A stretch of DNA of 64,000 nt from Myxocyprinus asiaticus (Eukaryota; Chordata; Actinopteri; Cypriniformes; Catostomidae), in NCBI RefSeq assembly GCF_019703515.2, contig NC_059365.1:35855501-35919500 (forward strand). Direction: 5' to 3'. A program made the translations under genes and the position numbers. Shown one piece after another: positions 1 through 13,183 of the stretch (positions within the stretch are counted from its first letter, which is position 1; every line of letters begins with the position of its first letter). The notes beneath the pieces are model-generated. The model did no database searches and was not told the origin of the DNA. It saw only the letters and a program-made list of their open reading frames with translations.

Positions 1-105
1 TCCAATGGGAATTGGTGAGTGGAATTTGCATGCCACTCCCCCAGACATATGGGTATAAAAGGAGCTGGTATGCAACCACTCATTCAGATTTTCTCTTTGG
101 AGCCG
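1..105 (+). repeat. DIRS left terminal inverted repeat (partial)
   Basis: This stretch is the reverse complement of about 5340-5448 with few differences. The match includes a TATA-like run (GGGTATAAAAGGAGCTGG) and the following ACTCATTCAG. In DIRS elements the left inverted repeat holds the promoter, so the TATAAAA at about 54-60 is a plausible core promoter. That role is inferred from position. Confidence 0.8.
51..62 (+). promoter_or_regulatory. Putative TATA box in the DIRS left inverted repeat
   Basis: A TATAAAAG motif lies in the left terminal repeat about 270 bases upstream of the gag-like start at 326. The same motif sits in the inverted copy at the right end and in the second DIRS copy near 22223. 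Conservation between copies supports function in the ancestor; transcription here is not shown. Confidence 0.4.
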
Positions 106-325
106 AGCGGTTGTGTTCAGCGAGCTGAATTACTCTGCTGATCCATTCACCTTGAAAAGCTGTTGGATTTACGGTGCATTACAGCGGCTTCTCCCCCTCT
201 TGCACTGGTGAAGTGGAGAGAATGCCCCTGGACGCTTCAGCAGCTAAAAGAGTATATTCTTCCTACTGAAAGAGTATATTTTCCCTTCTAAAGGAGTGGC
301 ATAAACGGAGAGCGTCTTTTTAAAG

Positions 326-1720
326 ATGCCTCTCCATTTTTGTGTATTTCCTGGTTGCGGTCGTTACCTCTCCACTTCCGATGGCCACGTTCATGGATGG
401 GTCACGTTCTCACTGCGAGAGCGTGACCATGGCAATGTTGCGGTCGCAGTTTTTCCTTCGTTAGAGGGAAAGACCACCCCTGCGGCTCCCCGCCTCGGTC
501 CTTCTACGTACAGGTTTGAGGCTGTGTCGGTTAGCACTGGGGGCGATTTGGGGACCCCAATGGGAGCCACTCCGCTGGGATGAGACCGCCGGCTTGTCTC
601 AGGGTGAGTTCGCGATCTCGTTTCGGTGCTCGTGAAGTGGATGAGCTCTCGATTGCAGCATCGGAGAGCGGGCTGTCCAGTCTGACGCTGAGGACTCGAC
701 TGGACTCCCACCTTCGGGTGCGGTCGCCCAGTCGCAGCCTGACGCGCAGCTGGCAGCCACGCTTGCCCAGGCGGCTGCGTGTTTCGAGGTCGCGGCGGGC
801 ACCTTTCACTGCCCGGACCCGGTCTCTGAGCTTCTCTGCTCTCACTACCCTCAATGGTGGGGCTGCCAGGGGGTACTCGGCAATTCCCCAGATGGATAAG
901 GTGGTTGCAGTAAACCTGTGCCCGCAAAACACCGCCACCTGGCGGTGCCGCCTGAGACCCCCGTCCAGCACCTGTAGGGTAACATCATCTCTGGCAACTA
1001 AGGCCTGCGGTGCCGCTGGACAGGCCACCTCAGCCCTACACATCATGGCTCTCCTGCAGGTACACCAAGCCAGGGCGCTAAAAGAGCTGCACGAGGGTAA
1101 TTCTAACCCAGGATTGATGCAGGAACTGAAAAAAAACTTCTGCACCGCAGAAAGCAGACGCCATCCGTCTCATGGCCAGCCGCCAAGGACCCTAGGGAGG
1201 CTTCGAAATGCCCCTGAGATGGGCAACCCAGGGACGAGGAGACCCACTTCTATGGAGCTGGTAGACAGACCACTCCATCCCCTTGTGGAGGGCATGCCCA
1301 AGAGGCTGCAGTACCCAAAAATTCAACAAAAGAGTGATTTCCTTGTTCCCTGGGTCATATATCAGGTGCGCACGGCCGTCGTCAAGACCGCCGTCCACCG
1401 TCCCATTTTGGCAGGTTTGGCCAAACCCGCCCCTGTGCGCCCAGCTGTGGCACAAACAGCTGGCCGCACAACAGGCCCACAACAGGTTGGTTTCAACGGA
1501 CTGCGGGGACGATATTCCTCCTGCCCCCTCCTCAACCAACCTTATGGTGGGCGTCAGGAGCCAGGTAAGTACTTCGATGTCCCTGGACTCAGCACAGCCA
1601 CAGGGTTCGAGCCCCCTCGACGTGGCACCTCAGGCTCCACCCCACCGTGAGGCCCCACCTGCTGGTACATCCAACGTGTTTGTCCCCTTGATCCCCCTCA
1701 CCCGGAGTTTGGACGCGTAG
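326..1720 (+). pseudogene. DIRS gag-like ORF1, frameshifted
   Basis: The frame opens at 326 with MPLHFCVFPGCGRYLSTSDG, a cysteine/histidine-containing start like that of fish DIRS ORF1 proteins, and stops at 583. Further gag-like sequence continues in other frames: around 980-1135 a segment reads LATKACGAAGQ and LQVHQARALKELHEG, and 1283-1720 reads in a third frame to a natural-looking end (LIPLTRSLDA). The product would be the structural (nucleocapsid) protein of the retroelement particle. Several frameshifts and stops are needed to join the pieces, so this is a decayed gene. The long open frames on the opposite strand (391-1145) are shadows of this GC-rich stretch. Confidence 0.65.
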
Positions 1721-1739
1721 CTTGCGCTTTCCAACCCAT

Positions 1740-2620
1740 CACGATGGCTGACCTGGAATGTCCGACTCGGCTACGCGATTCAGTTCGGCAGGCACCCGCC
1801 TAGGTTCGGCAGCGTCCACTTCACCTCGGTGAAGGGCAAGAACGCCGCTACCTTGCACGTGGAGATCGCTACCCTTCTACGGAAGAGTGCGATAGGACCT
1901 GTCCCTCCGGCCGAGATGAAGAAGGGGTTTTACAGCACCTACTTCATCGTACCGAAGAAAGGTGGTGGGTTGCAGCCAATCTTGGACCTGTGAGAACTGA
2001 ACCGGGCCTTGCACAGACTTTCGTTCAAGATGCTGACACAAGAACACATTTTAGCGAGCGTCAGGCACCAAGATTGGTTCGCGGTGGTAGACCTGAAAGA
2101 TGTGTACTTCCACATGTCGGTCTAACCTTGACACAGACCCTTCCTGCGGTTTGCTTTCGAGGGCCGGGCGTACCAGTACAAGGTCTTCCCCTTCGGCCTG
2201 TTCTTGTCCCCTCGACGACTGGCTAATCCTAGCTCACTCTCGGGATGTGTTGTGTGCACACAGGGACCTGGTGCTCATGCAGCTCAGTCGACTGTGGCTT
2301 TGGGTCAACTGGGAAAAGAACAAGCTCTCCCCAGTTCAGAACATCTCTTTTCTCGGCTTGGAGTTGGACCCAGTCTCAATGACGGCACGCCTCACAAACG
2401 AGCACGCACAGTCGGTGCTGAACTGTCTGAAGGCATTTGGACAGAAGACAGCGGTTCCACTGAAACTTTTTCAGAGGCTCCTGGGGCATATGGCATCCTC
2501 AGTGGTGGTCACACTGGTCGAGTTGATGCATATGAGACTGCTTTAGCACTGGCTTCAGACTCGAGTCCCGAGATGGGCATGGCACCGCGGGACACATTGC
2601 GTGGTCGTCACGCCAATCTG
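1740..2620 (+). pseudogene. DIRS reverse transcriptase, frameshifted, with a deletion at the active site
   Basis: Three-frame reading gives RT blocks in order. Near 1930-2000 there are remnants of the FIVPKK and LDL motifs. Near 2080-2115 there is WFAVVDLKDVYFHMSV, which carries the first catalytic aspartate region. Near 2140-2200 there is FAFEGRAYQYK followed by PFGL. Then DDWLILAHSRDV starts at about 2213 in another frame. The stretch that should lie between PFGL and the YLDD box is missing, so part of the palm domain and the start of the YxDD motif are deleted. The 2246-2546 stretch continues into the thumb/connection (FLGLELDP, LLGHMAS). It cannot make an active enzyme. Confidence 0.8.
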
Positions 2621-3032
2621 TCACCGCCTCTTCAGCCCTTAGACCGACCTTGCATTTCTACGGGCAGGGGTTCCCCTAGAGCAGGTCTCCAGGTGCGTCA
2701 TGGTTACAACAGATGCCTCCAAGATGGGCTGCGGAGCAATATGCAATGGGTACACAGCTGCCAGCTCCTGGACTGGCCCGCGGCTGCATTGGCACATCAA
2801 CTGCTTTGAGTTGTTGGCAGTACTGCTCACCCTGCGGAGGTTCCGGCCATTGATCCAGGGCAAGCACGTGTTGGTCCGGATGGACAACACAGCGACAGTA
2901 GCATACATCAACTATCAAGGCAGTCTGTGCTCCCGTTGCATGTCACAACTCGCCCACCGTCTCCCCCTCAAGTCGCTGCAAGCCACTCACATCCTGGGTG
3001 ACCTCAACATCGCAGAAGACGCGCTGCCATGA
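2620..3032 (+). pseudogene. DIRS RNase H domain
   Basis: The open stretch at 2700-3032 reads VTTDASKMGCGAICNG, then NCFELLAVLLTLRRF, then VRMDNTATVAYIN. These give the Asp, Glu and Asp expected of the metal-binding RNase H centre and match the DIRS/Pao/Ngaro-type RNase H that follows RT. The segment is itself intact for 110 codons but lies between broken frames. It ends at a stop at 3030, and downstream reading needs a frame change. Confidence 0.85.
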
Positions 3033-3540
3033 CAGATTACGCTCAGGGGAGAGTGGAGACTCCACCCCCAAGTGGTCCAGCTGATTTGGAGTCAATTCGG
3101 TCGAGCACAGGTAGACCTGTTTGCTTCCTGGGAATCCTCACACTGCCCGCTTTGGTACGCCCTGACCGAGGCACCCCTCGGTATAGATGCGCTGGCACAC
3201 AGCTGGCCCCCAGGATTATGCAAATACACGTTTCCCCCAGTGAGCCTACTTGCACAGACCCTGTGCAAGGTCAGGGAGGACGAGGAGCAGGTCATCCTAG
3301 TAGCACCCTACTGGCCCACCCAGATGTGGTTCTCGGACCTCATGCTCCTCGTGACAGCCCCCCGGCGAATTCCCCTGAGGAAGGACCTTCTTTCTCAGGT
3401 ACGGTGCACCATCTGGCACCCATGACCAGACCTCTGGAATCTCCACATCTGGCCCTTGGATGGGACACGGAAGACCTAAGTAGCCAATCACTCATGTTAG
3501 GGCCCCCTTTACGAGGCGCCTGTATGCCTTGAAGTGGCGT
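3029..3540 (+). pseudogene. DIRS region between RNase H and recombinase
   Basis: The frame at 3072-3425 reads VDLFASWESSHCPLWYAL and ILVAPYWPTQMWFSDL. This is the linker that follows RNase H in DIRS polyproteins; a DNA methyltransferase-like domain is known in this part of the group, but I see no clear methylase motif. A stop at 3423 and frame changes follow. Confidence 0.6.
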
Positions 3541-4497
3541 CTGTTCACTAAGTGGTGTTCTTCCTGACACAAAGACCCCCAGAGATGCGCAGTCGGATCG
3601 ATGCTTTCCTTCCTGCAGGAGAGGCTGGAGGGGTAGCTGTTCCCCTCCACCTCGAAAGTGTATGTAGCCGCCATTTCGGCACATCACGATGCAGTGGATG
3701 GTAAGTATTTGGGGAAGCACGACTTGATCATCAGGTTCCTGAGAGGAGCTAGGAGGTTGAATCCCTCCAGACCGCACCTCATCCCCTCATGGGACCTCTC
3801 TGTAGTCCTTCGGGATCTATGGGGAGCTCCCTTTGAGCCCCTGGAGTCAGTTGAGCTTAAGGCACTCTCTTTGAAGACTGCCCTCCTGACTGCGCTCACT
3901 TCCATCAAGAGGGTAGGGGACCTGCAGGCGTTCACTGTCAGCGAATCATGCCTGTAGTTCGGTCCGGGTTATTCTCACATGATCCTGAGACCCCGACCAG
4001 GCTATGTGCCCAAGGTTCCCACGACCCCTTTTAGGGACCAGGTGGTGAACCTGCAAGCGCTGCCCCAGGAGGAGGCAGACCCAGCTTTGGCGTTGCTGTG
4101 TTCGGTGCGTGCTCTACACATCTATTTGGATTGCACAGAGAGCTTTAGAAGCTCCGAGCAGCTCTTTGTCTGCTTTGGTGGACAGCAGAAAGGAAGCGCT
4201 GTCTCCAAACAGAGGATCGCCCTCTGGGTCGTTGACGCCATCATGACGACATATCATGCTCAGGATGTGCCACCCCCCGTGGGGTTACGAGCCCACTCTA
4301 CTAGGAGTGTAGCGGCCTCCTGGGCCCTGGCCAGTGGCGCCTCATTGGTAGACATCTGCAGAGCAGCGGGCTGGGCAACACCCAACACCTTTGCAAGGTT
4401 CTACAGTCTCTGGATTGTGCCGGTTTCGTCCCGTGTATTGTCAGGTACGAGCAGGTACGTTTCGGGACAGCTGGCCAGGTGTACCGCTTGTATATAG
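3541..4497 (+). pseudogene. DIRS tyrosine recombinase, interrupted by stops
   Basis: This would cut and rejoin the circular cDNA during integration. The catalytic set is visible: Arg in SIKRVGDLQAF, His and Arg in LRAHSTRSVAASWAL, and the nucleophile Tyr in TPNTFARFYSL. In-frame stops occur at about 3574 (TGA after CSS), 3634 (TAG after RLEG) and 3955 (TAG); the minus-strand copy at 23205-24062 has sense codons at the last two. Length matches the family. The gene is a single-copy pseudogene with the core motifs preserved. Confidence 0.9.
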
Positions 4498-5238
4498 CGC
4501 CTTTCCCCTCCCTTGAGGTGAAGATGTGAGCTTTTGACTCCCAGTCGTGTTCACAAGCTGTGATCCCTGGATGACTTTCCTCCTTAGCCCTGTGGCAGAC
4601 GAGTTTGCAGAGAAACTGGTGGTCCACATGTGCTGGTTCCCCGTAGGTGACCCCATGTGATATCTTCCACTAAATTGTTTCCCTGTCAGTAAACTGCATC
4701 TTTGTTGGGCAGAGGCCCCTCTGCCCCCGGTCACCATGTTTGTAGAAACTCCTCCCCCCTCAGGTAGAACCTACCATAGGACTTCTCCACATGACATACT
4801 TCCGACAAGACTCAATAAGACCATGTGACCTATTTCCACTCAAAATACCCCCCTCCTTTCTCTGGGTGGGGTGTGGTCTCTGTGGTGTCTTCCCCTTGGG
4901 AGTGACACCCCCCCAACACAGACATTTATGGCCCCAGTCAGTTAACAAATTCCACTCTTTTTGGGGAGAAAATAAATAGGAAAAGAGGCCATTTCTGGGC
5001 TAGCCTGTCCCTATTTTTTGGGCAGTCAACTTGTTCCCGAAGGACCATTCGACGATCATAAGAGTGTTGGGGGAGGTTACGTGACAGCCTGGTGCACTGG
5101 CTACGAGGCACACAGCGGTCTGCCCGTTTCGTACTGCCAGTCCACGTAACACAGTTCAGCTAGTTTTGGCGTTTTGTATAGGGACCGCTACTGTCACTAC
5201 ATCGACACAACGTCGAGTGAGTGACAGATAGGGAACGT
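4498..5238 (+). other. DIRS 3' untranslated region
   Basis: This non-coding stretch lies between the recombinase end and the terminal fold. It matches the minus-strand copy at about 22382-23204 by eye, including the ACCCCCC/GGGGGG-rich part near 4850-4915 and the block near 5030-5140. No gene is seen in it. Confidence 0.7.
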
Positions 5239-5563
5239 CCTGGTTACTTGCGTAACCTCCGTTCCCTGATGGAGGGAACGAGACGTTGTGTCCTTCTTTC
5301 CACAACACTGAACTACCCGCTGAAATGGTCGGGACCTTGTCTCAGCTCCTCAGCACAAAACCTGAATGAGTTGTTGCATACCAGCTCCTTTTATACCCGT
5401 ATGTCCAGGGGAGTGGCATGCAAATTCCACTCGCCAATTACCATTGGCCTTTTTTCAAAAAGCAGAGGTGTTTGGGTCTCCCAAGAGTGACCCCTAGTAT
5501 CACTACATCGACACAACGTCTCGTTCCCTCCATCAGGGAACAGAGGTTACGAAAGTAACCAGG
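5239..5563 (+). repeat. DIRS right end: inverted-repeat fold
   Basis: Bases 5239-5291 and 5510-5563 are inverted copies of each other (core CCTGGTTACTTGCGTAACCT and its complement), enclosing the right terminal repeat. This is the structure expected where the internal complementary region templates the circular intermediate of DIRS elements. Confidence 0.75.
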
Positions 5564-7789
<2,226 letters not shown>

Positions 7790-9232
7790 TGTTTCACAAA
7801 TTGCATGCCCGAAGCCAAGCTTGTTAGCCCAAGCAGCACGTGAGTCTGAGCTCCACCCCCTCAGGCCTTCAGAATTTCCACAGAATCCCTCAAAAGTGCA
7901 AATGAATGAGCAACTATAGTCAGATTGTCAGATTCATCAGCCAATCAGATTGATTTATTTGTTCTTGGTGGGTGTGATCTTTAGGATATGTCCCAGTCCA
8001 GGCCTTCTAGCTGACCTTGAGTGACGCAATCACGCTTTAAGCGATGTACGTAATTCAAGAGTGAAAAGCGCGAGATCTTGCTGACGAGTCGGCTGTCATC
8101 ACTGCTGGTATTGCCATTGAGAAAGAGATCCTTATGGATTTAAAAACACGAGATGTTCTGCATGACCGTGCGATTGCTTAATTTATTAAACAGGAAAGGA
8201 GGGCTGATTTTCACATCAAGTAAATTGGTAAGTGCTTTTTGGATTGTTATAGCAACATCAGGAGTAATCTAAGTGTAAATTTGGCTGCTTGAGCATTCAG
8301 TGTCGGATCAAGTTTTGAAAAGTAGAGCTGCGTTCCATTCAACTCGGAATGTCGGATTTTACAACTTCCTACTAGGAAAAGTGCAATGGAATGCATCTTA
8401 AAGTCAGAATTACAACTTGTAGGCTCGTGCAGAAATTCTCAACTCCGATTTCGCCGAGATGCAGGTGCATGATGTCACACAAACATGTCGATACTCAGGG
8501 AGATATACAAAGTAAGTGATAAACATTCACTTTATTAAGTAATATCGATAAATGAGTTTGTTTCCACATTACATGATATTAAAGCTTGCTTAACAAATGC
8601 CTGCAGAAACAGGTGTATAAAACACAGTAAATTATAATCTCTTTTGATAATCATACACCTGAAGCACAAATGCTAGCGCTGCAGCATTGTTTATCAGTTG
8701 GGTTGCTAGGAGATATCTCTAATGAGAGTCAAATCCCTGCAAAGCTATCGGGAGTGTTGCATTTCTGAATATCGGAGAATGGAATGCATTTATGGTCGGA
8801 GATATCAAGTAGGAATATCCCTCATCCAACTTGAATGGAACGCAGCATAACCATGTACCCCGACGAAACGAAATTTATTGCAAGCAACATTTAAATCGCA
8901 AATATTATTAGATAGATTTTTCCAGGTATTATAGACCTCCTTGGTAGATTCATATGAAAAATTATGATTTTTGAATGTCTGTTCGGGAGACGCTCATTTC
9001 ACAAAACAGCCATGCTGCATTTAAAATTAGGCTTGCTTGAGCATTAAGTATTGTTTCAAGTTCTGGCTTTCGTGCATGGACGTGTTTTTAAAATGTCAAT
9101 TGGTATTACTAGTTAGCTGCGACAAAATGTATGATGCCCAAGGCATAGGGTGTCTTATTCCTTGTGAAACTGTGTTTTCTGAATGGCATGAATCACACTG
9201 AAGGCCTAGACTTTAAATGCACGGCCCGCCAC
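7790..9232. mobile_element. hAT-type DNA transposon remnant, right end at 9232
   Basis: The right end reads, on the minus strand, CAGTGGCGGGCCGTGCATTT, a typical hAT terminus. The subterminal AGGCCT-CAG occurs both near 7863 and near 9199. The interior resembles untranslated parts of fish hAT/ZMYM1-type elements (Ser/Thr-poor, no frame survives). It is interrupted by the MITE at 8327-8846. Left boundary is uncertain and no target duplication was found, so the call is tentative. Confidence 0.45.
8327..8846. mobile_element. MITE with GCTGCGTTCCATTCAA termini
   Basis: The left end GCTGCGTTCCATTCAACTCG and the right end (reverse complement GCTGCGTTCCATTCAAGTTG) form terminal inverted repeats. 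Subterminal pieces (GGAATGCAT near 8390 and 8778) are also inverted. About 520 bp, no coding capacity. The superfamily is not decided because the target duplication is unclear. Confidence 0.75.
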
Positions 9233-9294
9233 TGATGTTAGACAATGCTTTCAATATGGAATGTTTTACCAACCGACTGGGGATGGCAAAAATA

Positions 9295-9655
9295 CGGTAC
9301 ATCCAAGCTAACAGGTTACACCTGGCAACAGTTATGTACATAACTGCTTTCGCTAACAATTTTTTCTGAGTAATGTGACATATTTCCATATGAAATAGGA
9401 TATTCAGTGTGAACAAATGTAGGGTGGGATGTGATTTTATCGAATGATTGTGAAAAGTTGACGTTGTGTACCAATGAAGCCAGACAGGAGGTCAAGGTTT
9501 AGCTAGTTTTGGATGTTAGCCCTTGCTGGCCATAACTTTATACAATGACGGCAATTCAAAAGTTGCCGTGAATTCTAAAAAAATAAAAATTTAGCTAAAT
9601 TAACTTGATCTTGTCTCATGTGATTGTACATGATTTCTTGTTTTTCATGACATCT

Positions 9656-9686
<31 letters not shown>

Positions 9687-9744
9687 TTTTGCACCTTTAA
9701 GAAAGTAAATAGAGTCTATTTGGATTTCAAGCTGACTTTAAACC
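9295..9744. mobile_element. Short derivative of the transposon at 10321-11452
   Basis: Bases 9370-9450 match 10365-10445 (GTGACATATTTCC / GTGACGTATTTCC, then the TGTGATTTTATC block), and 9700-9744 matches the right end at 11423-11452 (AAGTAAATAG-GTC-ATTT). The interior, with the exon-like frame of the longer copy, is gone. It contains a run of about 28 T at 9663-9690. Confidence 0.55.
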
Positions 9745-10297
9745 TCCCAAATATGTTGCATGCTTATAGCAATGCTGGCAAGGTTTACCTTTATTTGGCA
9801 AGGTTCTCTTTTAGTTTCCTCCAGATAACAAGGTCTTGAGAATTCAGAGTGCAACCCTCCCCCAACCTCACACTGAAGATTCATACATCATTAATGCTCG
9901 CACATCATAGCAGTGATAATTGCAGAGGACGTGAATGTCACACGAGTCTCACCTCCATGACACCGACTGACAATTCTCCGGCCCCCGGTGCCCTGGCTGC
10001 CTGCCATCATGTGAGACGTGCAACGTTCACTTGCCATTCTCTGACAAACCCTGCTGCGTATGTGAACTGCTGGAAAAATAAAAAATAAATCTTCTTGCAG
10101 TGAAAAACACAAAGCAGAGACCCATTTTAAGATTCTGTTCACACCTAAAAAAAATGTGATTTGTTTTTAGCTTTTTCGATCTTTATGACTGTCTGCATTT
10201 TGTAAGTGGTTAACCATTTGTTCAGACAGTGTGATCAACATCCGGTGTATCTACAATGATTGCCATAGTAATGACTTTAGCTAGCGTCAGCACGAAA
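9745..10297. other. Low-repeat stretch, no gene seen
   Basis: Balanced composition around 9840-10080, with frames of 79-83 codons on both strands that show no motif. I see no repeat hallmark; it may be ancestral host DNA between insertions. Confidence 0.4.
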
Positions 10298-10320
10298 TAG
10301 GGATTGCACGACTACTGATT

Positions 10321-11452
10321 TTTAAAGTCTGCATGTAACGGAAGTTGCAACCGACTTCAGTATCGTGACGTATTTCCGAGTCAAATGGAATATTGAATGA
10401 GAAAAATAGAGGGCGGGGCTTGATTTTATCCACTGGGAATTTAATGGATCTAGAAAAGTAGGCGTTCCATACAGAAATGGAGGCAGATCTGAATGCAAGT
10501 TTACAATCAGTTGTAGAGGACTACTCGCCGCCTGACACACCGGCAGCAATCGCTTTCGATGGTGATGACAAGGAGCAGGAGCACACAGAGGATCATTTTA
10601 TCGTGGGAATCAGGCCTTATATGTTTGAGCAATTACCTGCTGAGAGTACTAACGATGACTTGGACGTGGAGGCTCAGGAGCAAGTTCACCCTCGAGAGCA
10701 TCTCCCAATGGTAACGCTAATTTTTTCAAAACTAATTGTTATTTGCTATTACTGCTGCGACCTATATTACATAAACCGGTGTTTAATTACTGCATTTTGG
10801 CAAGGTTTTAAATAGGGTGCATTGCGTAGAACAGTAGCCTAAAACTATGTCTAAATATATTGCTGGCAGATAACGCAGCTAACGACGAAAATCGTTTCTG
10901 ATGAGCTTGCAAGCTAGTTTCACTTATTGTCAAACTTTGTGAGGTACCAAAGGTGTACACTGATGGGACAGCTTTATCTGTTAAGGACAGATATTTCACA
11001 ATCCCCATTTCGTGTTCTGTCCAATTTTAGAAGCATTCGCGGGTGAAATGCCTCGAACATAACCGCGACCTCTCTGATATCCCTCCTTCTTCAAAATGCA
11101 AATAATCAAGCCATCGGACCTGCAACCAGGGTATTTGGGGGATTGGGAGGGTCACAACCTAAAACGCACCTCCTCGCCACCTCTGTTTGTTATGCGTATT
11201 TTTTACTTGCTGTCAAAGATCAAAGCAGACTGGCGGTTGGAGAGGAGTGGTTAAAGGATGTTCAGCCTGAGCCATCAAATAGACGTCATCAGAGAAGGAA
11301 TGTCATTCCAGAGGCAAAGCTAATTTTCAGATTTTGATTGAAGATTACAAAGACAAAATATTTTTTTCTGTGGATTAACTTGCATGGATGAATTGTTCAC
11401 CACAAGACTAGTAATGTGCACTAACAAAGTAAATAGGGTCAATTTTGATTAC
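10321..11452 (+). mobile_element. DNA transposon with TAAAG-YC-CATGTAA ends (ISL2EU-like?)
   Basis: The left end TAAAGTCTGCATGTAA and the right end (inverted, TAAAGCCCACATGTAA) are matched inverted repeats. They sit inside the hAT element just after its first 23 bases. A shorter relative lies at 9295-9744. It carries the coding fragment at 10477. Zebrafish elements of the ISL2EU/IS4EU and Harbinger groups encode P2X7-type accessory domains, which is the reason for the tentative assignment. Confidence 0.5.
10477..10815 (+). pseudogene. N-terminal exon-like frame, acidic, RPYMFEQ motif
   Basis: The frame begins MEADLNASLQSVVEDYSPPD and is strongly acidic (FDGDDKEQEHTED), then reads IRPYMFEQLPAES. 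Fish proteins annotated as P2X7-like or YqaJ-associated, many of them transposon-borne, start with an acidic region followed by an RPYxFEP motif and then a cysteine-rich domain. Here the frame runs on after HLPMVTL into low-information sequence at a GTAACG, which looks like a splice donor after about residue 75. The cysteine-rich exon may follow at about 11030-11330, but I could not read it cleanly. It is likely a decayed first exon of the transposon's accessory gene, not a host gene. Confidence 0.45.
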
Positions 11453-11606
11453 ATGTGGGCTTTAATACTCAACTAGTCGAGCCCATTATAGTAGAGTCAA
11501 ATTTGACTAGTCGTGATTTCATTCCACCCTCAAACCACCGCACACACTTCGGATTGGATGATATAAACATCAACCATAACTTTATCTCCTCATTAGCACC
11601 TTTTTA

Positions 11607-13183
11607 CAACCCCAATTCTGAAAAAGTTGGGACAGTATGAAAAATGCTAATAAAAACAAAAATGAGTGATTTGAATATTATATTCACCCTTTGCTATATT
11701 GAAAGCACTATAACTACACATTATATGATGTTTTCCCTTGTGAGTTTCATTGTTTTTTTGTTTTTTTAAATGTACAGTAATTTCAAACCAGATGATTGCA
11801 ACATGCTCCAAAAAAGTTGAGTGTTTACCACGGTGAAACATCACAATTTCTTCTAATAACACTTAAGCAATTGGGCACTAAAGACACAAGTTTGTTAAGT
11901 TTAGAAAGTGGAATTTCCCCCCATTCATCCATTATGCAGGTCTTCAGCTGCACAGTTGTAAGGGGTCTTCATTGCTGTATGGTGTGCTTCATAATGTACC
12001 ACACATTCTCAATTGGAGACAGGTCAGGACTGCAGGCAGGCCAATCTAGCACCCGCACTCTCTGCTCATGCAGCCATGCACCTGTAATTTGGGCAGTATG
12101 TGGTTTGAAGTTGTCCTGCTGGAAAATGCAGGGATGTCCCTGGAAAAGATGGTGCTGGATGGCAGTATATGTTGCTCTAAATGTTTTACATATCTGTCTG
12201 CATTAATGGTGCCCTCACAGATGTGCGAGTTACCCATGCCATGGGCACTGACACACCCCTGGCCCTTACAGACACTGGCTTTTGGACCTGACACTGATAA
12301 CAGCTTGGATGATACTTTCCCTCTTTGGTCCGGAGAATATGACGGCTGTGTTTTGAAATGTGGACTCGTCGTACCAAAAAACACAGTTCCACTGTTCTAC
12401 TTTCCATCTAAGATGAGACCGATCCCAGAGAAGTCGGCAGCACTTCTGGACAGTGTTGATGTAGGGATTCTGCTTTGCATAGTAAAGTCTTAACTTACAT
12501 CTGTGGATGCAGTGGCGAGTGGTGTTGACTAACAAAGGTTCACTAAAGTAATCCCAAACCCATGTTCATAATAACCATTATGGATGAATGATGTTTTTTT
12601 TAAGACAGTGATGTCTGAGGGATCGGAGAACACGCAAATTCAGAACTGGTTTTCTTTGACCAGATTCTTTGAATCTTTTAACTATATTGTGCATTGTAGA
12701 GGGTGAAATGGCCAAAATCCTTCCATTTTGTCTTTGGGGAACATTGTTCTCAAAGTGCTGGATTATTTGTTGAAGCATCTGTTGGAAAATTGACAAGTCT
12801 CGAACGATCCTTGCTCTTGAAGGACTAGGCTGTTTTTGGAGGCTCCTTATATACTATGACACAATTGCCTCACCTGTTTAACATCTCCTGTTTCACATCG
12901 CCTTGTTATTTCAACTCATCAGATTGTTATTAGTCTTAATTTGCCCCTGTCTTAACTTTTTTGGAGCATGTTGCAGTAGTCTGATTCGAAATTACTGTAC
13001 ATAAAAAAAATAAAAAAAATAATAAAAAAAAAAACAATGAAATTCACAAGGTAAAACATATCATGTGTAGTTGTAGTGCTTTTAATATAGCAAAAGTTGA
13101 ATATAATTTACAAATATAATTTACAAATCAATCATTTTTATTAGCATTTTTCATACTGTCTCAACTTATTTGGAATTGGGGTT
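11607..13183 (-). mobile_element. Full-length Tc1-like transposon with ~210-bp inverted repeats
   Basis: The ends CAACCCCAATTCTGAAAAAG and, inverted from the right, AACCCCAATTCCAAATAAGT are embedded in TA. The inverted repeats run for about 210 bases (11607-11819 and 12962-13183), including GCAACATGCTCCAAAAAAGT at the inner edge of both. About 1.58 kb long. The transposase on the minus strand is broken into several frames. Long terminal repeats with inner direct motifs resemble the IR/DR type of Tc1 family. Confidence 0.9.
11970..12860 (-). pseudogene. Tc1-like transposase, frameshifted
   Basis: Reading on the minus strand from high to low coordinates gives an N-terminal helix-turn-helix part (ISPSTMHNIVKRFKESGQ, 12578-12796). 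Next comes LLVNTTRHCIHRCKLRLYYA and WNCVFWYDESTFQ (12266-12535), with the second catalytic Asp in the WYDEST motif. Then come GMGNSHICEGTINADRYVKH and LEQHILPSS (12046-12384). The last part (near 11970-12060) carries remnants of the region before the third catalytic residue. At least two frameshifts separate these parts, so no functional enzyme is made. Confidence 0.85.

Larger units (their letters stand above)
1..5563 (+). mobile_element. DIRS-type retrotransposon, copy 1 (5' end cut by window)
   Basis: The block carries, in order, a gag-like remnant, reverse transcriptase, RNase H and a tyrosine recombinase, which is the DIRS order. No aspartic protease or DDE integrase is seen. The first ~105 bases are an inverted copy of about 5340-5448, so these are the terminal inverted repeats; the left repeat continues beyond the window edge. 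The right end contains a self-complementary fold (5239-5291 against 5510-5563). Frameshifts, stops and a deletion in RT show the copy is dead. The right end abuts a Tc1 transposase remnant in mid-gene, so it appears to have inserted into an older Tc1 element. A truncated relative lies at 22054-24137 on the other strand. Confidence 0.9.

Noticed and set aside
391..1145. Long minus-strand frames of 178 and 204 codons
   Set aside because: They lie opposite the GC-rich DIRS gag remnant and have no motif; they are shadow frames.
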